Assembly: GCA_019038625.1 (NCBI GenBank)
Contig: JAHOYU010000046.1
Span: forward strand, 1-35,908
From: Candidatus Latescibacterota bacterium
GTDB lineage: Bacteria; Krumholzibacteriota; Krumholzibacteriia; Krumholzibacteriales; Krumholzibacteriaceae
Direction of reading: 5' to 3'
DNA: 35,908 nt
The notes under the pieces were generated by a model that searched no databases, was not told the DNA's origin, and saw only the letters and a list, made by a program, of their open reading frames with translations. This document shows, one piece after another, positions 17,012 to 25,288 of this stretch; the stretch's first letter is position 1, and each line of letters opens with the position of its first letter. A program made the position numbers and the translations under genes.

Positions 17012-18715
17012 GTGAACCGGTGGAAGAGAATCGGGCCGTGGATGTTAATTCTGGGTTTCTCGATCTATATGTCGATATTTACCGGATGCGACAATTCTTC
17101 AGTAGATCCTGATCCGGGTGTACCAGCCTCACTGGATCAGCTCAATATAATTTGCCATGATCTGGCGCCTGCTCCGGGAACGACGGCGCAGTTGACGATC
17201 CAGGTAGACGGGTATAGCCCCTCAGGCGAATGGCCCGTATATACATGGATTTCCGATGGCGGTAGTTTCCCCGACGGAAACACCGGGATCTCGGTCGCGT
17301 GGACAGCACCGGATACCCCCGGCCTTGTATCATTTACTGTGACAGGTATTCTTGGCGGTCTGGCTGACACCACTTCGACCTATGTGCTGGTCCGGAATTT
17401 CGAGGAGATGGATACCGGGAGGTTGTTCAGTTGTCATCCGAGATTCATATACAACGAACTCTACTTCTTTGGTGATGGCGATGGCCTTCCTCCCAGAAGC
17501 CCCAATTTTATAGGATATCATTGCTATAAGTACTTGTCGCCCAATATGAGTGTGCAGATCTCGGTTACCGAAGATGTCGAGGGTAGCGGATACGATCTCT
17601 ACATGCCGGATGGCGGATCCGTTGTCGTCGGCTCGTTCATAAGAAACTATTACGGTGGCCTTCAGCAGCAGAGAAAGGATGCCTGGGTCTTTCCTCTCGC
17701 AATCGGTTCGATCATTAACATATCGGACGATGGTGGCGGGGTCAGTTCAAGGGGTAACCAGCATGTCCATCCATTCTCGAATGCTTTCGGTGCGAAGGTC
17801 GTTTGGGAGGCAAGGATCGCAGGAGGATCTGCCGATGGGACCAGTGACCTTTCGGATGTCGGATTCTGGGAAAGTTTCTCAGGTGACACCATGTATGTGA
17901 CACAGAGCCATGACTCCACATTAGGTCTGGTTGGCACTGAAATGGGATATATTCACAGGTATTATAACAATATCAAACCAATGATAACTCCCGATGAAGA
18001 CAAACTCTTATATTTCGTTGATACGACAGGAGTTTATGAGCCGTGTCTAATAGATTTGCTTCCAGATCCCGATATCGGCTCCAGGCGGGCACTGATGGTC
18101 ACAGACGAGAGAGGTATCTTTGAGACCGCCGGCATCAGTGTAAACGAGAATACCGTATTTCAGTGGAACAATGATGCCGGGATAGTAGCGTTTGTCGAGA
18201 GAAGCGGAAAGCTCTGTTTTTTCGATGCTAATAACGAGTCGGTCATGATAGTGCCGGGAATCGATGATGCCAATGCTGACGCCGTGGAGATCGTCTGGTC
18301 TCCTGACCACACGGAATGTGCCGTTGTGAGGGCGGAAGGTATCTGGCTGGTCAGTGTGTCCGGACTCATGTCTGCGGACCCGGTCTTCCGAAAGGAAAAG
18401 AGTACGGATGGAATAATCGGCCTTGCCTGGTCGCCGAATATGGACGAACCGAAACTGGCCTTCAGGATGATAAGAAAGGGAAAGAATGTCGAGGACTCTT
18501 TCTCCGCTCTGATGATATCTTATCTGAACGATGGAATTACCGTATATGCTTCACCGAGCGTTCACTGGAACACTCCTTATGAACCGAATGTCGACTATAC
18601 ATATCTGAGGGTCTTCTTCGACGAGGATGAAAACATCTACGCTCCAATACCGACTCCCGAATGGAGCGGTGAACCGAACAGAAACGTCGAATGCGCGATC
18701 TTCTATTGTTATTAA
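17012..18715 (+). CDS. Predicted lipoprotein with Ig-like and beta-propeller-like regions, function unknown
   Basis: The start is GTG at 17012, set by GGAGG seven bases upstream. A signal sequence ends in IFTGC with the lipidated Cys at residue 26, so the protein should be a membrane-anchored lipoprotein. Residues about 40-130 look like an Ig/PKD-type beta sandwich (YTWISDGGSFPDGNTGISVAW...PGLVSFTVTG). The last 300 residues contain repeated WSPD or WSPN motifs (EIVWSPDHTECAVV, GLAWSPNMDEPKLAF) like the TolB/WD40 propeller repeats, which report values in a residue-by-residue blade pattern. The C-terminus is YCY. No catalytic motif is seen. It is followed by dapL after 37 bases. I do not recognise the family; a surface-exposed binding role is only a guess. 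Confidence 0.8.
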   Translation: MNRWKRIGPWMLILGFSIYMSIFTGCDNSSVDPDPGVPASLDQLNIICHDLAPAPGTTAQLTIQVDGYSPSGEWPVYTWISDGGSFPDGNTGISVAWTAPDTPGLVSFTVTGILGGLADTTSTYVLVRNFEEMDTGRLFSCHPRFIYNELYFFGDGDGLPPRSPNFIGYHCYKYLSPNMSVQISVTEDVEGSGYDLYMPDGGSVVVGSFIRNYYGGLQQQRKDAWVFPLAIGSIINISDDGGGVSSRGNQHVHPFSNAFGAKVVWEARIAGGSADGTSDLSDVGFWESFSGDTMYVTQSHDSTLGLVGTEMGYIHRYYNNIKPMITPDEDKLLYFVDTTGVYEPCLIDLLPDPDIGSRRALMVTDERGIFETAGISVNENTVFQWNNDAGIVAFVERSGKLCFFDANNESVMIVPGIDDANADAVEIVWSPDHTECAVVRAEGIWLVSVSGLMSADPVFRKEKSTDGIIGLAWSPNMDEPKLAFRMIRKGKNVEDSFSALMISYLNDGITVYASPSVHWNTPYEPNVDYTYLRVFFDEDENIYAPIPTPEWSGEPNRNVECAIFYCY

Positions 18716-18752
18716 CAGGCTTTTAGCCGACCTGACGGAGACGGACTACCGC

Positions 18753-19907
18753 ATGCAATCTGCTAGGCTGGGGAAGCTCCCACCATACCTGTTTGTCGAG
18801 ATCGACAGGCGGAAGACCGAGTACGCCCGTTCTGGTGGAAAGGTGCTGGATCTTGGTATCGGTGATCCGGACCTTGGGGCTCCCGGAGTCCTCAGGGATC
18901 TTCTTGGCGAGGCACTTGGTAACAGGGAATACGATCGGTATCCTTCGGATCGTGGATTACCGGGACTTATTGAAGCTATCAGAAAATGGGCACTTAAAGA
19001 GCATCGGGTAGATCTTTCCCCTGATGAGATACTGATAACGATCGGCAGCAAAGAGGCGATCGCTCATCTTCCGCTGGCCGTAGTCGATCCTGGAGATACA
19101 GTACTGGTTCCCGATCCTGGATATCCTGTTTACAGTTCGTCTGCGATCTTCGCCGGGGCCCAGCCGGTGACCATGCCTCTGCTTCAGTCCAACGATTTTC
19201 TGCCCGATCTCGAAGCGATCGACACCGACATATCCGCACGGTCCCGGATGATGTATCTTAATTATCCGAACAATCCTACTTCCGCAATTGCTCCTTCCGG
19301 GTTTTTCGGCCGGATGCTTGAGTATTGTGGGAATAACGGTTGTATCCTTGTCAATGACGCTGCCTACAGTGAGATCATGTACGAAGGCAGGGCCGAGGCT
19401 CTGTTTCCCATCGGCAGGGAGAGCAGCACGCCCTATATCGAGTTTTTTTCCTTTTCGAAGACCTTTTCAATAACAGGTTGGCGGATCGGGTTTGCGATCG
19501 GGTCTCCTGAGGTCATCTCCGCCCTTGGAAGGCTGAAGGCGAACATCGACTCTGGTGTATTCAGTGCTGTTCAGGCCGCAGTCGCGGGCCTTCTCGAAGC
19601 TGACTACCAGTCGGTGATCAACGAGATAATCGATGTATACAGGGAGAGACGTGATATTCTCTCGGATGGCCTGAGAAAGGCCCGCATAGAGTTCGATCCT
19701 CCCGAGGCGACCTTTTATTTCTGGATACCGGTGCCGGGAGGTGAGAAGTCGATCGATTTCTGTGGAAGGCTTCTAGATGATACCGGTATCGTTGCTACAC
19801 CCGGTGTAGGATTCGGGCAGGGGGGAGAGGGGTATTTCAGGTTGTCTATTACCGCTCCCACGGATACAATAAGACAGGCATGCGTTAAGCTGGCAGATTT
19901 CAGATAG
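18753..19907 (+). CDS. dapL: LL-diaminopimelate aminotransferase (DapL-type, class I/II PLP aminotransferase)
   Basis: DapL converts tetrahydrodipicolinate directly to LL-diaminopimelate, a short route to the peptidoglycan cross-linking residue and lysine. The sequence LGKLPPYLFVEIDRRK at the N-terminus, DLGIGDPDLGAP, IGSKEAIAHLPLAVVDPGD, VPDPGYPVY, LNYPNNPTSA and the PLP-lysine motif SFSKTFSITGWRIGFAIG all fit the DapL subgroup. The frame is open from 18627, inside the lipoprotein gene, but the ATG at 18753 fits the family and yields 384 residues. It is the first enzyme gene of a long run. A related aminotransferase of other specificity cannot be ruled out from sequence alone. Confidence 0.82.
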   Translation: MQSARLGKLPPYLFVEIDRRKTEYARSGGKVLDLGIGDPDLGAPGVLRDLLGEALGNREYDRYPSDRGLPGLIEAIRKWALKEHRVDLSPDEILITIGSKEAIAHLPLAVVDPGDTVLVPDPGYPVYSSSAIFAGAQPVTMPLLQSNDFLPDLEAIDTDISARSRMMYLNYPNNPTSAIAPSGFFGRMLEYCGNNGCILVNDAAYSEIMYEGRAEALFPIGRESSTPYIEFFSFSKTFSITGWRIGFAIGSPEVISALGRLKANIDSGVFSAVQAAVAGLLEADYQSVINEIIDVYRERRDILSDGLRKARIEFDPPEATFYFWIPVPGGEKSIDFCGRLLDDTGIVATPGVGFGQGGEGYFRLSITAPTDTIRQACVKLADFR

Positions 19908-19926
19908 TCGGTCCGGGAGGTTTTAC

Positions 19927-20292
19927 TTGTTAGAAGAGAAAGTCGTTCTAAAGGGGATAAGGGTCTTTGGCTACTACGGCGTTTCCCCGATGGAGAGGGA
20001 AGTCGGGCAGAAGCTGGAGATCGATGTCGAATACTGGAACGATTTTACGAAGGCCTGTGTGACAGATGCTCTGGAGGATACGGTCAACTATGAAAGGGTC
20101 CACTCAAGAGTGATGGATGTAGTTGAAAAGAACAGGTTCAACCTGATCGAGACTCTGGCCGATGCTATCTGTAGCGAGATCCTGAATGATTTTCCTGTTA
20201 CCAGGATAAAAACGACAATAAAGAAACTTACACTTCCATTTCCCAATAATCTGGATCATGTCGCAGTCATCGTCGAACGCGAAGCAGGATAA
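19927..20292 (+). CDS. folB: Dihydroneopterin aldolase
   Basis: FolB cleaves dihydroneopterin to 6-hydroxymethyl-dihydropterin, the substrate of FolK. The 121-residue product has the family's GYYGVSPMEREVGQ with catalytic Glu23, ETLADAI for substrate contact, and a Lys-rich strand (TTIKKLTLPFPNN) in place of the usual KP motif. The start is TTG at 19927, with GGGAGG six bases ahead and no ATG nearby. The adjacent folK, overlapping by 35 bases, confirms the pathway. Confidence 0.93.
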   Translation: MLEEKVVLKGIRVFGYYGVSPMEREVGQKLEIDVEYWNDFTKACVTDALEDTVNYERVHSRVMDVVEKNRFNLIETLADAICSEILNDFPVTRIKTTIKKLTLPFPNNLDHVAVIVEREAG

Positions 20293-20830
20293 GCCCTCAG
20301 TCACCGTTTATCTCTCACTGGGATCAAACGAGGGTGCGAGGGAAGAACATGTGCTGGCAGCTGCTGGTCTTTTATCTATCCAGGAACATATCGATTTTGT
20401 GGAACTAAGCCCACTCTATGAGACTGAACCTGAAGGAACCGGTTATTCGAGGACATTTATAAATGCGGTTGCCATGTTAAGAACGGCAATCGGGCCGTAT
20501 CGTCTTCTGGACATCTGCCAGAGAATCGAATGGGAACTCGGCCGGGTGAGGCAATCTCCTGATTGTGACAGGGCAATTGACATAGACATAGTGCTTTACG
20601 GTGATCTTGTGATGAATGATGTGAGGCTGGAGTTGCCTCATCCCCGTGCGGTCGGAAGGATGTTTGTACTCCAGCCTCTTTTTGATATCGATCCAGGAGC
20701 GGTTTTCCCACCGGTCGGTGTCAGTGTCGGTGAACTTATCGGCAGGAGTATCGGCTACGGATGGGTCAGAAGGGTCTCGACCCGCAGCGTACTGTCATCG
20801 AACTTCTTGAGTAGTAAAGATTTGGATTGA
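20258..20830 (+). CDS. folK: 6-hydroxymethyl-7,8-dihydropterin pyrophosphokinase (HPPK)
   Basis: FolK transfers pyrophosphate from ATP to 6-hydroxymethyl-dihydropterin in folate synthesis. Motifs are YLSLGSNEG at the N-terminus, LYETEPEGT, YSRTFINAV, the Mg/ATP-binding DRAIDIDIVLYG, and LPHPRAVGRMFVLQPL. The ATG at 20258 overlaps folB by 35 bases and gives a 12-residue leader before the conserved strand; no better start exists. The 190-residue length is slightly above the E. coli enzyme (159) because of a C-terminal tail. The stop overlaps a TTG in the next gene's frame. Confidence 0.95.
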   Translation: MSQSSSNAKQDKPSVTVYLSLGSNEGAREEHVLAAAGLLSIQEHIDFVELSPLYETEPEGTGYSRTFINAVAMLRTAIGPYRLLDICQRIEWELGRVRQSPDCDRAIDIDIVLYGDLVMNDVRLELPHPRAVGRMFVLQPLFDIDPGAVFPPVGVSVGELIGRSIGYGWVRRVSTRSVLSSNFLSSKDLD

Positions 20831-20868
20831 TATTGACATCGCCATGTTTTTTCACTACCGTACAGCTT

Positions 20869-21546
20869 ATGAAAGACCTGAAGGACCGGCTGATATCCGG
20901 CGGAATCAAATATCTTGCGATAGAGGGTAATATCGGCGCGGGCAAGACCACTCTGGCGCGGCTTCTTGCCGCCGAGACGGAGGCGCGTCTCTTTCTCGAA
21001 GAGGTGGATGATAATCCCTTCGTAGAGAAATTCTACGACGATATGCCCGGTTACGGGTTCCAGGCGCAGATATTCTTTCTTTTGAACAGGTATCGCCAGC
21101 AGTTGGAAATATCGCAACAGGACCTGTTCTCCGAACTGATGATCGCCGATTATCTTTTTGCCAAGGATACGATCTACGCTCACGCTGTCCTGGGCGATGA
21201 TGAACTTGTGCTATATAACAGGCTGCATTCAATGCTGGAGACGAAGATTGTGAAGCCCGATCTGGTCATCTATCTGCAGGCCACTCCTGAAGTCCTGCTG
21301 CAGAGGATCCGTAAAAGAGGCAGGAATTTCGAGAGGAGCATAGGCGACGATTATCTTGCCGGGCTCAACGACGCGTTCAATCACTTCTTTTTTCACTACG
21401 ATGATACACCGTTGCTTATCATCAACACAGATACGACCGATTTTACTTCCAGCAGAACTCAAGTCGAGGATCTCTACGCGCGTATTTCCGAAAAATTCGA
21501 AGGTACGCAGTACTATATACCTTCCTGGGAAGAGGGCGATTCATGA
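20869..21546 (+). CDS. Deoxynucleoside kinase (dNK family)
   Basis: The protein phosphorylates a deoxynucleoside in the salvage route to dNTPs. Walker A is GNIGAGKTTLA, preceded by the usual IKYLAIE strand; EEVDDNPFVEKFYDDM is the substrate-contact region; LFSELMIADYLFAKD stands in the place of the family's ERS/DRS motif; and LQATPEVLLQRIRKRGRNFE is the lid with arginines. The frame is open from a TTG at 20827 that overlaps the folK stop, but that adds 14 residues without a family counterpart, so I prefer the ATG at 20869, although no clear ribosome site precedes it. Base preference (dA, dG or dC) cannot be read by eye. panB overlaps its stop as ATGA. Confidence 0.88.
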   Translation: MKDLKDRLISGGIKYLAIEGNIGAGKTTLARLLAAETEARLFLEEVDDNPFVEKFYDDMPGYGFQAQIFFLLNRYRQQLEISQQDLFSELMIADYLFAKDTIYAHAVLGDDELVLYNRLHSMLETKIVKPDLVIYLQATPEVLLQRIRKRGRNFERSIGDDYLAGLNDAFNHFFFHYDDTPLLIINTDTTDFTSSRTQVEDLYARISEKFEGTQYYIPSWEEGDS

Positions 21547-22427
21547 GGAAAAAAGTCACAAAGAACACCATCCTCAAGATGAAACGCAGCGGTGAGAAGA
21601 TCGCTGCTATCACATCATATGATTTTCTCTCGACAAAGATAATAGATCAGACGGGGATCGATCTGATACTCGTCGGCGATTCTCTCGGTATGGTCATCAT
21701 GGGATACGAAAATACCCTCCCTGTGACGATGGAAGAGATCATTCATCATCTGAAGGCAGTGTCCCGAGCCAGGCCATCGGCAATCGTGGTCGGTGACATG
21801 CCTTTCATGTCCTACCAGGCCAGTGTAGAAGATGCTGTGAGAAATGCGGGGAGGCTGGTCAAGGAGGGAGGAGCCGAAAGTGTGAAGCTGGAGGGAGGAG
21901 AGAGATATGTCCCTGTGATCGAAGCTGTCGTTCAGGCGTCGATACCTGTAGTCGGACATCTCGGCCTGACACCTCAGTCACTGCACCAGATGGGTGGATA
22001 TCGTATTCAGGGGCGGGACGACGAATCTGCGGGAAAGATGGTGAGGGAAGCAAAAGCACTTGAGCAGGCCGGATGTTTTGCTATAGTGATCGAGGGTGTT
22101 CCTTATCAACTTGCCAACACCATTACGGAGAGTATTTCGATACCGACGATCGGGATCGGTGCCGGCAGTCATTGTGACGGTCAGGTCCTGGTACTGAACG
22201 ACATGCTTGGGATCCATGAGGAGTCTCTACCCCGATTCGTTAAAGTATATGATGAGATCGGAGACAGGATACGCGATGCTGTGTCGATGTATGTCGAGGA
22301 GGTAAAGGAAGGCAGATTCCCGTCGATCGAGCACAGTTATTCGACTCCGAGGAAAAAAAGTGCCGACAGGGCGGGCGACAATGAAGAAAGTAACGACTCC
22401 GGCTCAGGTCCGGAAAGCAATAAATAA
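21543..22427 (+). CDS. panB: 3-methyl-2-oxobutanoate hydroxymethyltransferase (ketopantoate hydroxymethyltransferase)
   Basis: PanB makes ketopantoate from alpha-ketoisovalerate and 5,10-methylene-tetrahydrofolate, so it depends on the folate genes just upstream. It is a decameric TIM barrel. Motifs are AAITSYDFLSTKI, LVGDSLGMV with Mg-binding Asp, VVGDMPFMSYQ, SVKLEGGE, VVGHLGLTPQS and IGIGAGSHCDGQVLVLND. About 30 extra polar residues at the C-terminus (PRKKSADRAGDNEESND...) overlap the panC start region. The start ATG overlaps the previous stop by four bases. At 294 residues it is longer than E. coli PanB (264), mostly because of that tail. Confidence 0.97.
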   Translation: MRKKVTKNTILKMKRSGEKIAAITSYDFLSTKIIDQTGIDLILVGDSLGMVIMGYENTLPVTMEEIIHHLKAVSRARPSAIVVGDMPFMSYQASVEDAVRNAGRLVKEGGAESVKLEGGERYVPVIEAVVQASIPVVGHLGLTPQSLHQMGGYRIQGRDDESAGKMVREAKALEQAGCFAIVIEGVPYQLANTITESISIPTIGIGAGSHCDGQVLVLNDMLGIHEESLPRFVKVYDEIGDRIRDAVSMYVEEVKEGRFPSIEHSYSTPRKKSADRAGDNEESNDSGSGPESNK

Positions 22428-23286
22428 AGCTCAGGGGAAAGGTCTCAGCGTTGGGCTGGTACCCACCATGGGAGCTCTTCATGAGGGACACGAGAGCCTG
22501 GTCAGGATGTCCCTGGATGAGACGGATTTCACCGTTGTCTCCATATTCGTCAATCCCGTCCAGTTCGGGTCCGACGAAGACCTGGCGACCTATCCGAGAT
22601 CGCTCGATGATGATACGCTGATCCTCGAAAAACTTGGAGTAGACCTTTTATTCGCTCCCGAGGTGACATCCATCTATTCGGGCGAGGAAGCGACAGAGTT
22701 TCGGGTGGAGGGACTCGGGGACAGGCTCTGTGGAGCTACCAGGCCCGGACATTTTCAGGGAGTACTTCTGGTCGTGGCTAAATTATTTAATATGGTCCGG
22801 CCGGATTTCGCCTTTTTCGGTCAGAAGGATGCCCAACAGGCCGTTATTATTCAGCGAATGGTGGCTGATCTGGATTTTCCGGTGAGAATCAGGTTGGGCC
22901 ATACTGTCAGAGAGTCGGACGGGCTGGCGATGAGTTCGAGGAATGCTCACCTCAACGGTAATGAGAGAAAGAGTGCCGTAGCGCTCAGCAGAGGCTTGCG
23001 GCTGGCATTTGAAAAGGCGAAAGGCGGGGAGCGGGACGCTGGCGTCATCATGGATGTTGTTCGTTCCAGTATGGAGTCAGGCGGATTTGATGTCGATTAT
23101 TGCGAAGTCGTTTCAGGAATGGACCTGAAGCGGCTCGAACGGCTCGAAGGCACAGTTCTCTTTGCTGCGGCTGGTCGACTTGGCAAAACGCGCCTGATCG
23201 ATAATATCAGTCTGAGGATTAAAGGCGAGTCTGTTACGGAGGCGGTTCTGGAATTTCCGGAATGGAGCAGGTATGAGTGGAAATAA
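22381..23286 (+). CDS. panC: Pantothenate synthetase (pantoate-beta-alanine ligase)
   Basis: PanC joins pantoate and beta-alanine using ATP, finishing pantothenate. It contains the HIGH-like PTMGALHEGHESLV, SIFVNPVQFG, CGATRPGHFQGV, FFGQKDAQQ and the KMSKS-like AMSSRNAHL. The frame is open from a GTG at 22360, but the ATG at 22381 starts MKKVTTPAQVRKAI, which matches the family. The gene overlaps panB by 47 bases. At 301 residues it is near the typical 280-300. The kinase for its product, coaX, sits 8 kb upstream in another unit. Confidence 0.97.
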   Translation: MKKVTTPAQVRKAINKAQGKGLSVGLVPTMGALHEGHESLVRMSLDETDFTVVSIFVNPVQFGSDEDLATYPRSLDDDTLILEKLGVDLLFAPEVTSIYSGEEATEFRVEGLGDRLCGATRPGHFQGVLLVVAKLFNMVRPDFAFFGQKDAQQAVIIQRMVADLDFPVRIRLGHTVRESDGLAMSSRNAHLNGNERKSAVALSRGLRLAFEKAKGGERDAGVIMDVVRSSMESGGFDVDYCEVVSGMDLKRLERLEGTVLFAAAGRLGKTRLIDNISLRIKGESVTEAVLEFPEWSRYEWK

Positions 23287-24010
23287 TGGTCTCGCGGCTG
23301 TGATCCTGGCGGCAGGACAGGGTACAAGGATGAAATCCGATATGGCCAAGGTACTTCACCAGCTCTGTGGAAGACCTATGATCAGGTATGTTGTCGACGC
23401 TGCCGGATCTATAGACCCTGAAAGGATAATCCTGGTAGTAGGATATCAAGCCGAAGCGGTTATGAAAGAGATGGATGGCGAGGACGTCGAATTCGCCCTT
23501 CAGGAGGAGAGATTGGGCACGGGGCATGCCGTACTGCAGGCGGGCTCACTTCTGGAAGGGTTTTCGGGTACAGTCATGGTACTGACCGGGGACACTCCTC
23601 TGCTCAGGTCGGTGACTTTGGCGGCCCTCCTTGAGACGCATCGGGATTCCTGCGCGTCAGCGACAGTGCTTAGCGCTGTACTTGAAGACGCTACAGGGTA
23701 TGGCAGGATAATAAAAGACAAGCAGGGACAATTTCTGAAGATAGTAGAGCATAAGGATGCTTCCGATGATGAGAAAAAAGTCAACGAGATAAACAGTGGT
23801 ATATTCTGCTTCGAGAGCAGAGATCTTTTCAGCGCCCTGGCCGGGGTCGGCAAGGAGAATGCCCAGGGAGAATATTATCTTACGGATGTAATGTCGATAC
23901 TGCGAGAGGAAGGCAGGAAGACTGTAGTCCATCTATGCCTGGACAGACAGGAAGTCATGGGAATTAATGACGTGGATCAGCTGAAAGAGGCAGAGAGGTT
24001 GATGAATTAG
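23273..24010 (+). CDS. GlmU-type NTP transferase (sugar-nucleotide uridyltransferase domain only)
   Basis: The 245-residue protein matches the N-terminal uridyltransferase half of GlmU: LAAGQGTRMKSDMAKVLH (nucleotide-binding loop), QEERLGTGHAV, VLTGDTPLL with the metal-binding Asp, GYGRIIKDK, EINSGIFCF and YYLTDVMSI, ending MGINDVDQLKEAERLM. GlmU normally continues for some 220 more residues with a left-handed beta-helix that acetylates glucosamine-1-phosphate, and that half is absent here. The next gene begins one base after the stop, so there is no room for a lost domain. The acetyltransferase may be a separate gene, or the enzyme may use a different sugar. Start ATG 23273 overlaps panC by 14 bases. 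Confidence 0.9.
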   Translation: MSGNNGLAAVILAAGQGTRMKSDMAKVLHQLCGRPMIRYVVDAAGSIDPERIILVVGYQAEAVMKEMDGEDVEFALQEERLGTGHAVLQAGSLLEGFSGTVMVLTGDTPLLRSVTLAALLETHRDSCASATVLSAVLEDATGYGRIIKDKQGQFLKIVEHKDASDDEKKVNEINSGIFCFESRDLFSALAGVGKENAQGEYYLTDVMSILREEGRKTVVHLCLDRQEVMGINDVDQLKEAERLMN

Positions 24011-24011
24011 G

Positions 24012-24488
24012 ATGGACAGGATCTACGCTCCCTGGCGGAGCAGGTATTTTACGATGGAAAAGAATGATGGTTGCCTCTTCTGCGAGATCCGGAAGGAAGA
24101 GAAAGATGGGGAAGTCGGCATTCTGTACAGGGGTGATCACTGGTTCGTGATCATTAATCTGTTTCCATATACTAACGGACATGTAATGGTCGTAGCGAAC
24201 CGACACATAGAGAAGTTGTCCGAGATCAGGCAGGAAGAAGGTCCGGAATTGATCGAACTTCTCGGTCGCAGTGAAAACGCGCTGGATGAAGAATACCATC
24301 CGGATGCGATGAATATCGGAGTGAACAGGGGGGCGTCGGCCGGAGCGGGAATCGTCGGTCACCTCCATTTCCACATAGTCCCCAGATGGAACGGAGATAC
24401 GAATTTCATGACCTCGGTGGCGGAAACCAGGGTCGTCTCCGAGGAGATCGGGGCAAGTTACGAAAGACTGAGAAGATATTTCGAATAG
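24012..24488 (+). CDS. HIT-family nucleotide hydrolase/phosphorylase
   Basis: The histidine triad is seen as GHLHFHIVPRW near residue 117, the signature of HIT-family enzymes that act on nucleoside phosphates. The N-terminal APWRSRY and CLFCEI, and the GHVMVVANRHI strand, resemble the bacterial branch related to Ap4A phosphorylase. At 158 residues it is a stand-alone HIT domain with a small N-terminal extension. The Cys pair could bind zinc. The gene begins one base after the GlmU-type gene's stop. The substrate (Ap4A or another dinucleotide) is inferred, not shown. Confidence 0.93.
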   Translation: MDRIYAPWRSRYFTMEKNDGCLFCEIRKEEKDGEVGILYRGDHWFVIINLFPYTNGHVMVVANRHIEKLSEIRQEEGPELIELLGRSENALDEEYHPDAMNIGVNRGASAGAGIVGHLHFHIVPRWNGDTNFMTSVAETRVVSEEIGASYERLRRYFE

Positions 24489-24537
24489 AATCCCTGTGCG
24501 ACAGGCCTGATTCGGGGAGTATGGAAAAGAGATTCGA

Positions 24538-24969
24538 ATGGCAGCTGCAAGGAAGAAGAACAGAAAATCAAGAATATCGATGCCTGGTCTGACAGGAATC
24601 GTTGTTTTTGCTTTAATGGTCTTTTCACTTTCGGTAAGATGGTCGGGTCTTGGCAGGGGACTGGCTCCGGAAAGGGAATATTTTCAGATGGAAGTGCTGA
24701 ATGGTACCGGGGAGCCCGGAATCGCTATTCGGACGACGATGCAGCTGAGGTTGATGGGTATAGATGTCAAGATCGAGGGGAATGCCGATCGCTTCGATTT
24801 CAGGGAAAGTCTGCTGATCGATCGGCGGGGTAACCCCGGGTTGATGAAAAGTCTTTCACGCAGGCTCGGTTGCCGAAGGGTCCTCCTGCAGATACAGGAC
24901 CGGCCGGAAGTCGACGTGACGCTGATAATCGGCTGGGACAGGGACAAGTTGAGACTTGAAAGATCGTAA
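24538..24969 (+). CDS. LytR_C-domain protein with one membrane segment
   Basis: The 143-residue protein has a basic N-terminus, one membrane helix (about residues 17-33, GLTGIVVFALMVFSLSV), and a C-terminal domain opening with MEVLNGTGEPGIAI, the hallmark of the LytR_C domain found at the end of LytR-CpsA-Psr cell-wall ligases. The LCP ligase domain itself is absent, so this is a membrane-anchored LytR_C module alone, facing the periplasm. Such stand-alone forms occur in FCB and Actinobacteria. AAGAG precedes the ATG. Role unknown; peptidoglycan or envelope binding is a guess. Confidence 0.82.
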   Translation: MAAARKKNRKSRISMPGLTGIVVFALMVFSLSVRWSGLGRGLAPEREYFQMEVLNGTGEPGIAIRTTMQLRLMGIDVKIEGNADRFDFRESLLIDRRGNPGLMKSLSRRLGCRRVLLQIQDRPEVDVTLIIGWDRDKLRLERS

Positions 24970-25004
24970 TTAACAGGTCCGGATGGACACAAGGGAGGTC
25001 GTGC

Positions 25005-25274
25005 TTGGCGGCGAAAAGACGAATTGGCCTTGTAGCTCTGGTCTTTTTTCTCGGAGTAGTTCTTGGAGGAGTAGTCGGAGAGACGATAGGACTCCTTCTG
25101 CCCGAGGATAACGTGATTCGTGAGTTATTCGTTTCTGGCAGAGAATTCCAGGTGGGTCCGGTTTACCTGAACCTTATCGTCATGACTTTTACTCTGGGAT
25201 TTTCTCTGAAGGTCAACCTGGTGAGTGTTCTCGGAATAATAGTCGTCGCGTTCCTCCTGAGGTGGTACTGCTAG
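25005..25274 (+). CDS. DUF4321-like small membrane protein
   Basis: The 89-residue product has two hydrophobic helices with the pattern FLGVVLGGVVGETIGLLLP, a short polar middle, then LNLIVMTFTLGFSLKVNLVS, a strand-like end LGIIVVAFLLRW. This is the DUF4321 pattern, a small integral membrane family of unknown function found next to envelope genes. The start is TTG at 25005, with AAGGGAGG seven bases ahead and no ATG. tatA follows after 14 bases, in the same unit. Confidence 0.8.
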   Translation: MAAKRRIGLVALVFFLGVVLGGVVGETIGLLLPEDNVIRELFVSGREFQVGPVYLNLIVMTFTLGFSLKVNLVSVLGIIVVAFLLRWYC

Positions 25275-25288
25275 AAGGGAAGTGTAAT

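Noticed and set aside
18627-18752. Extended N-terminus of the DapL-type aminotransferase inside the lipoprotein gene.
   Set aside because: The family begins near the ATG at 18753, and the extra residues are merely the other frame of the lipoprotein end.
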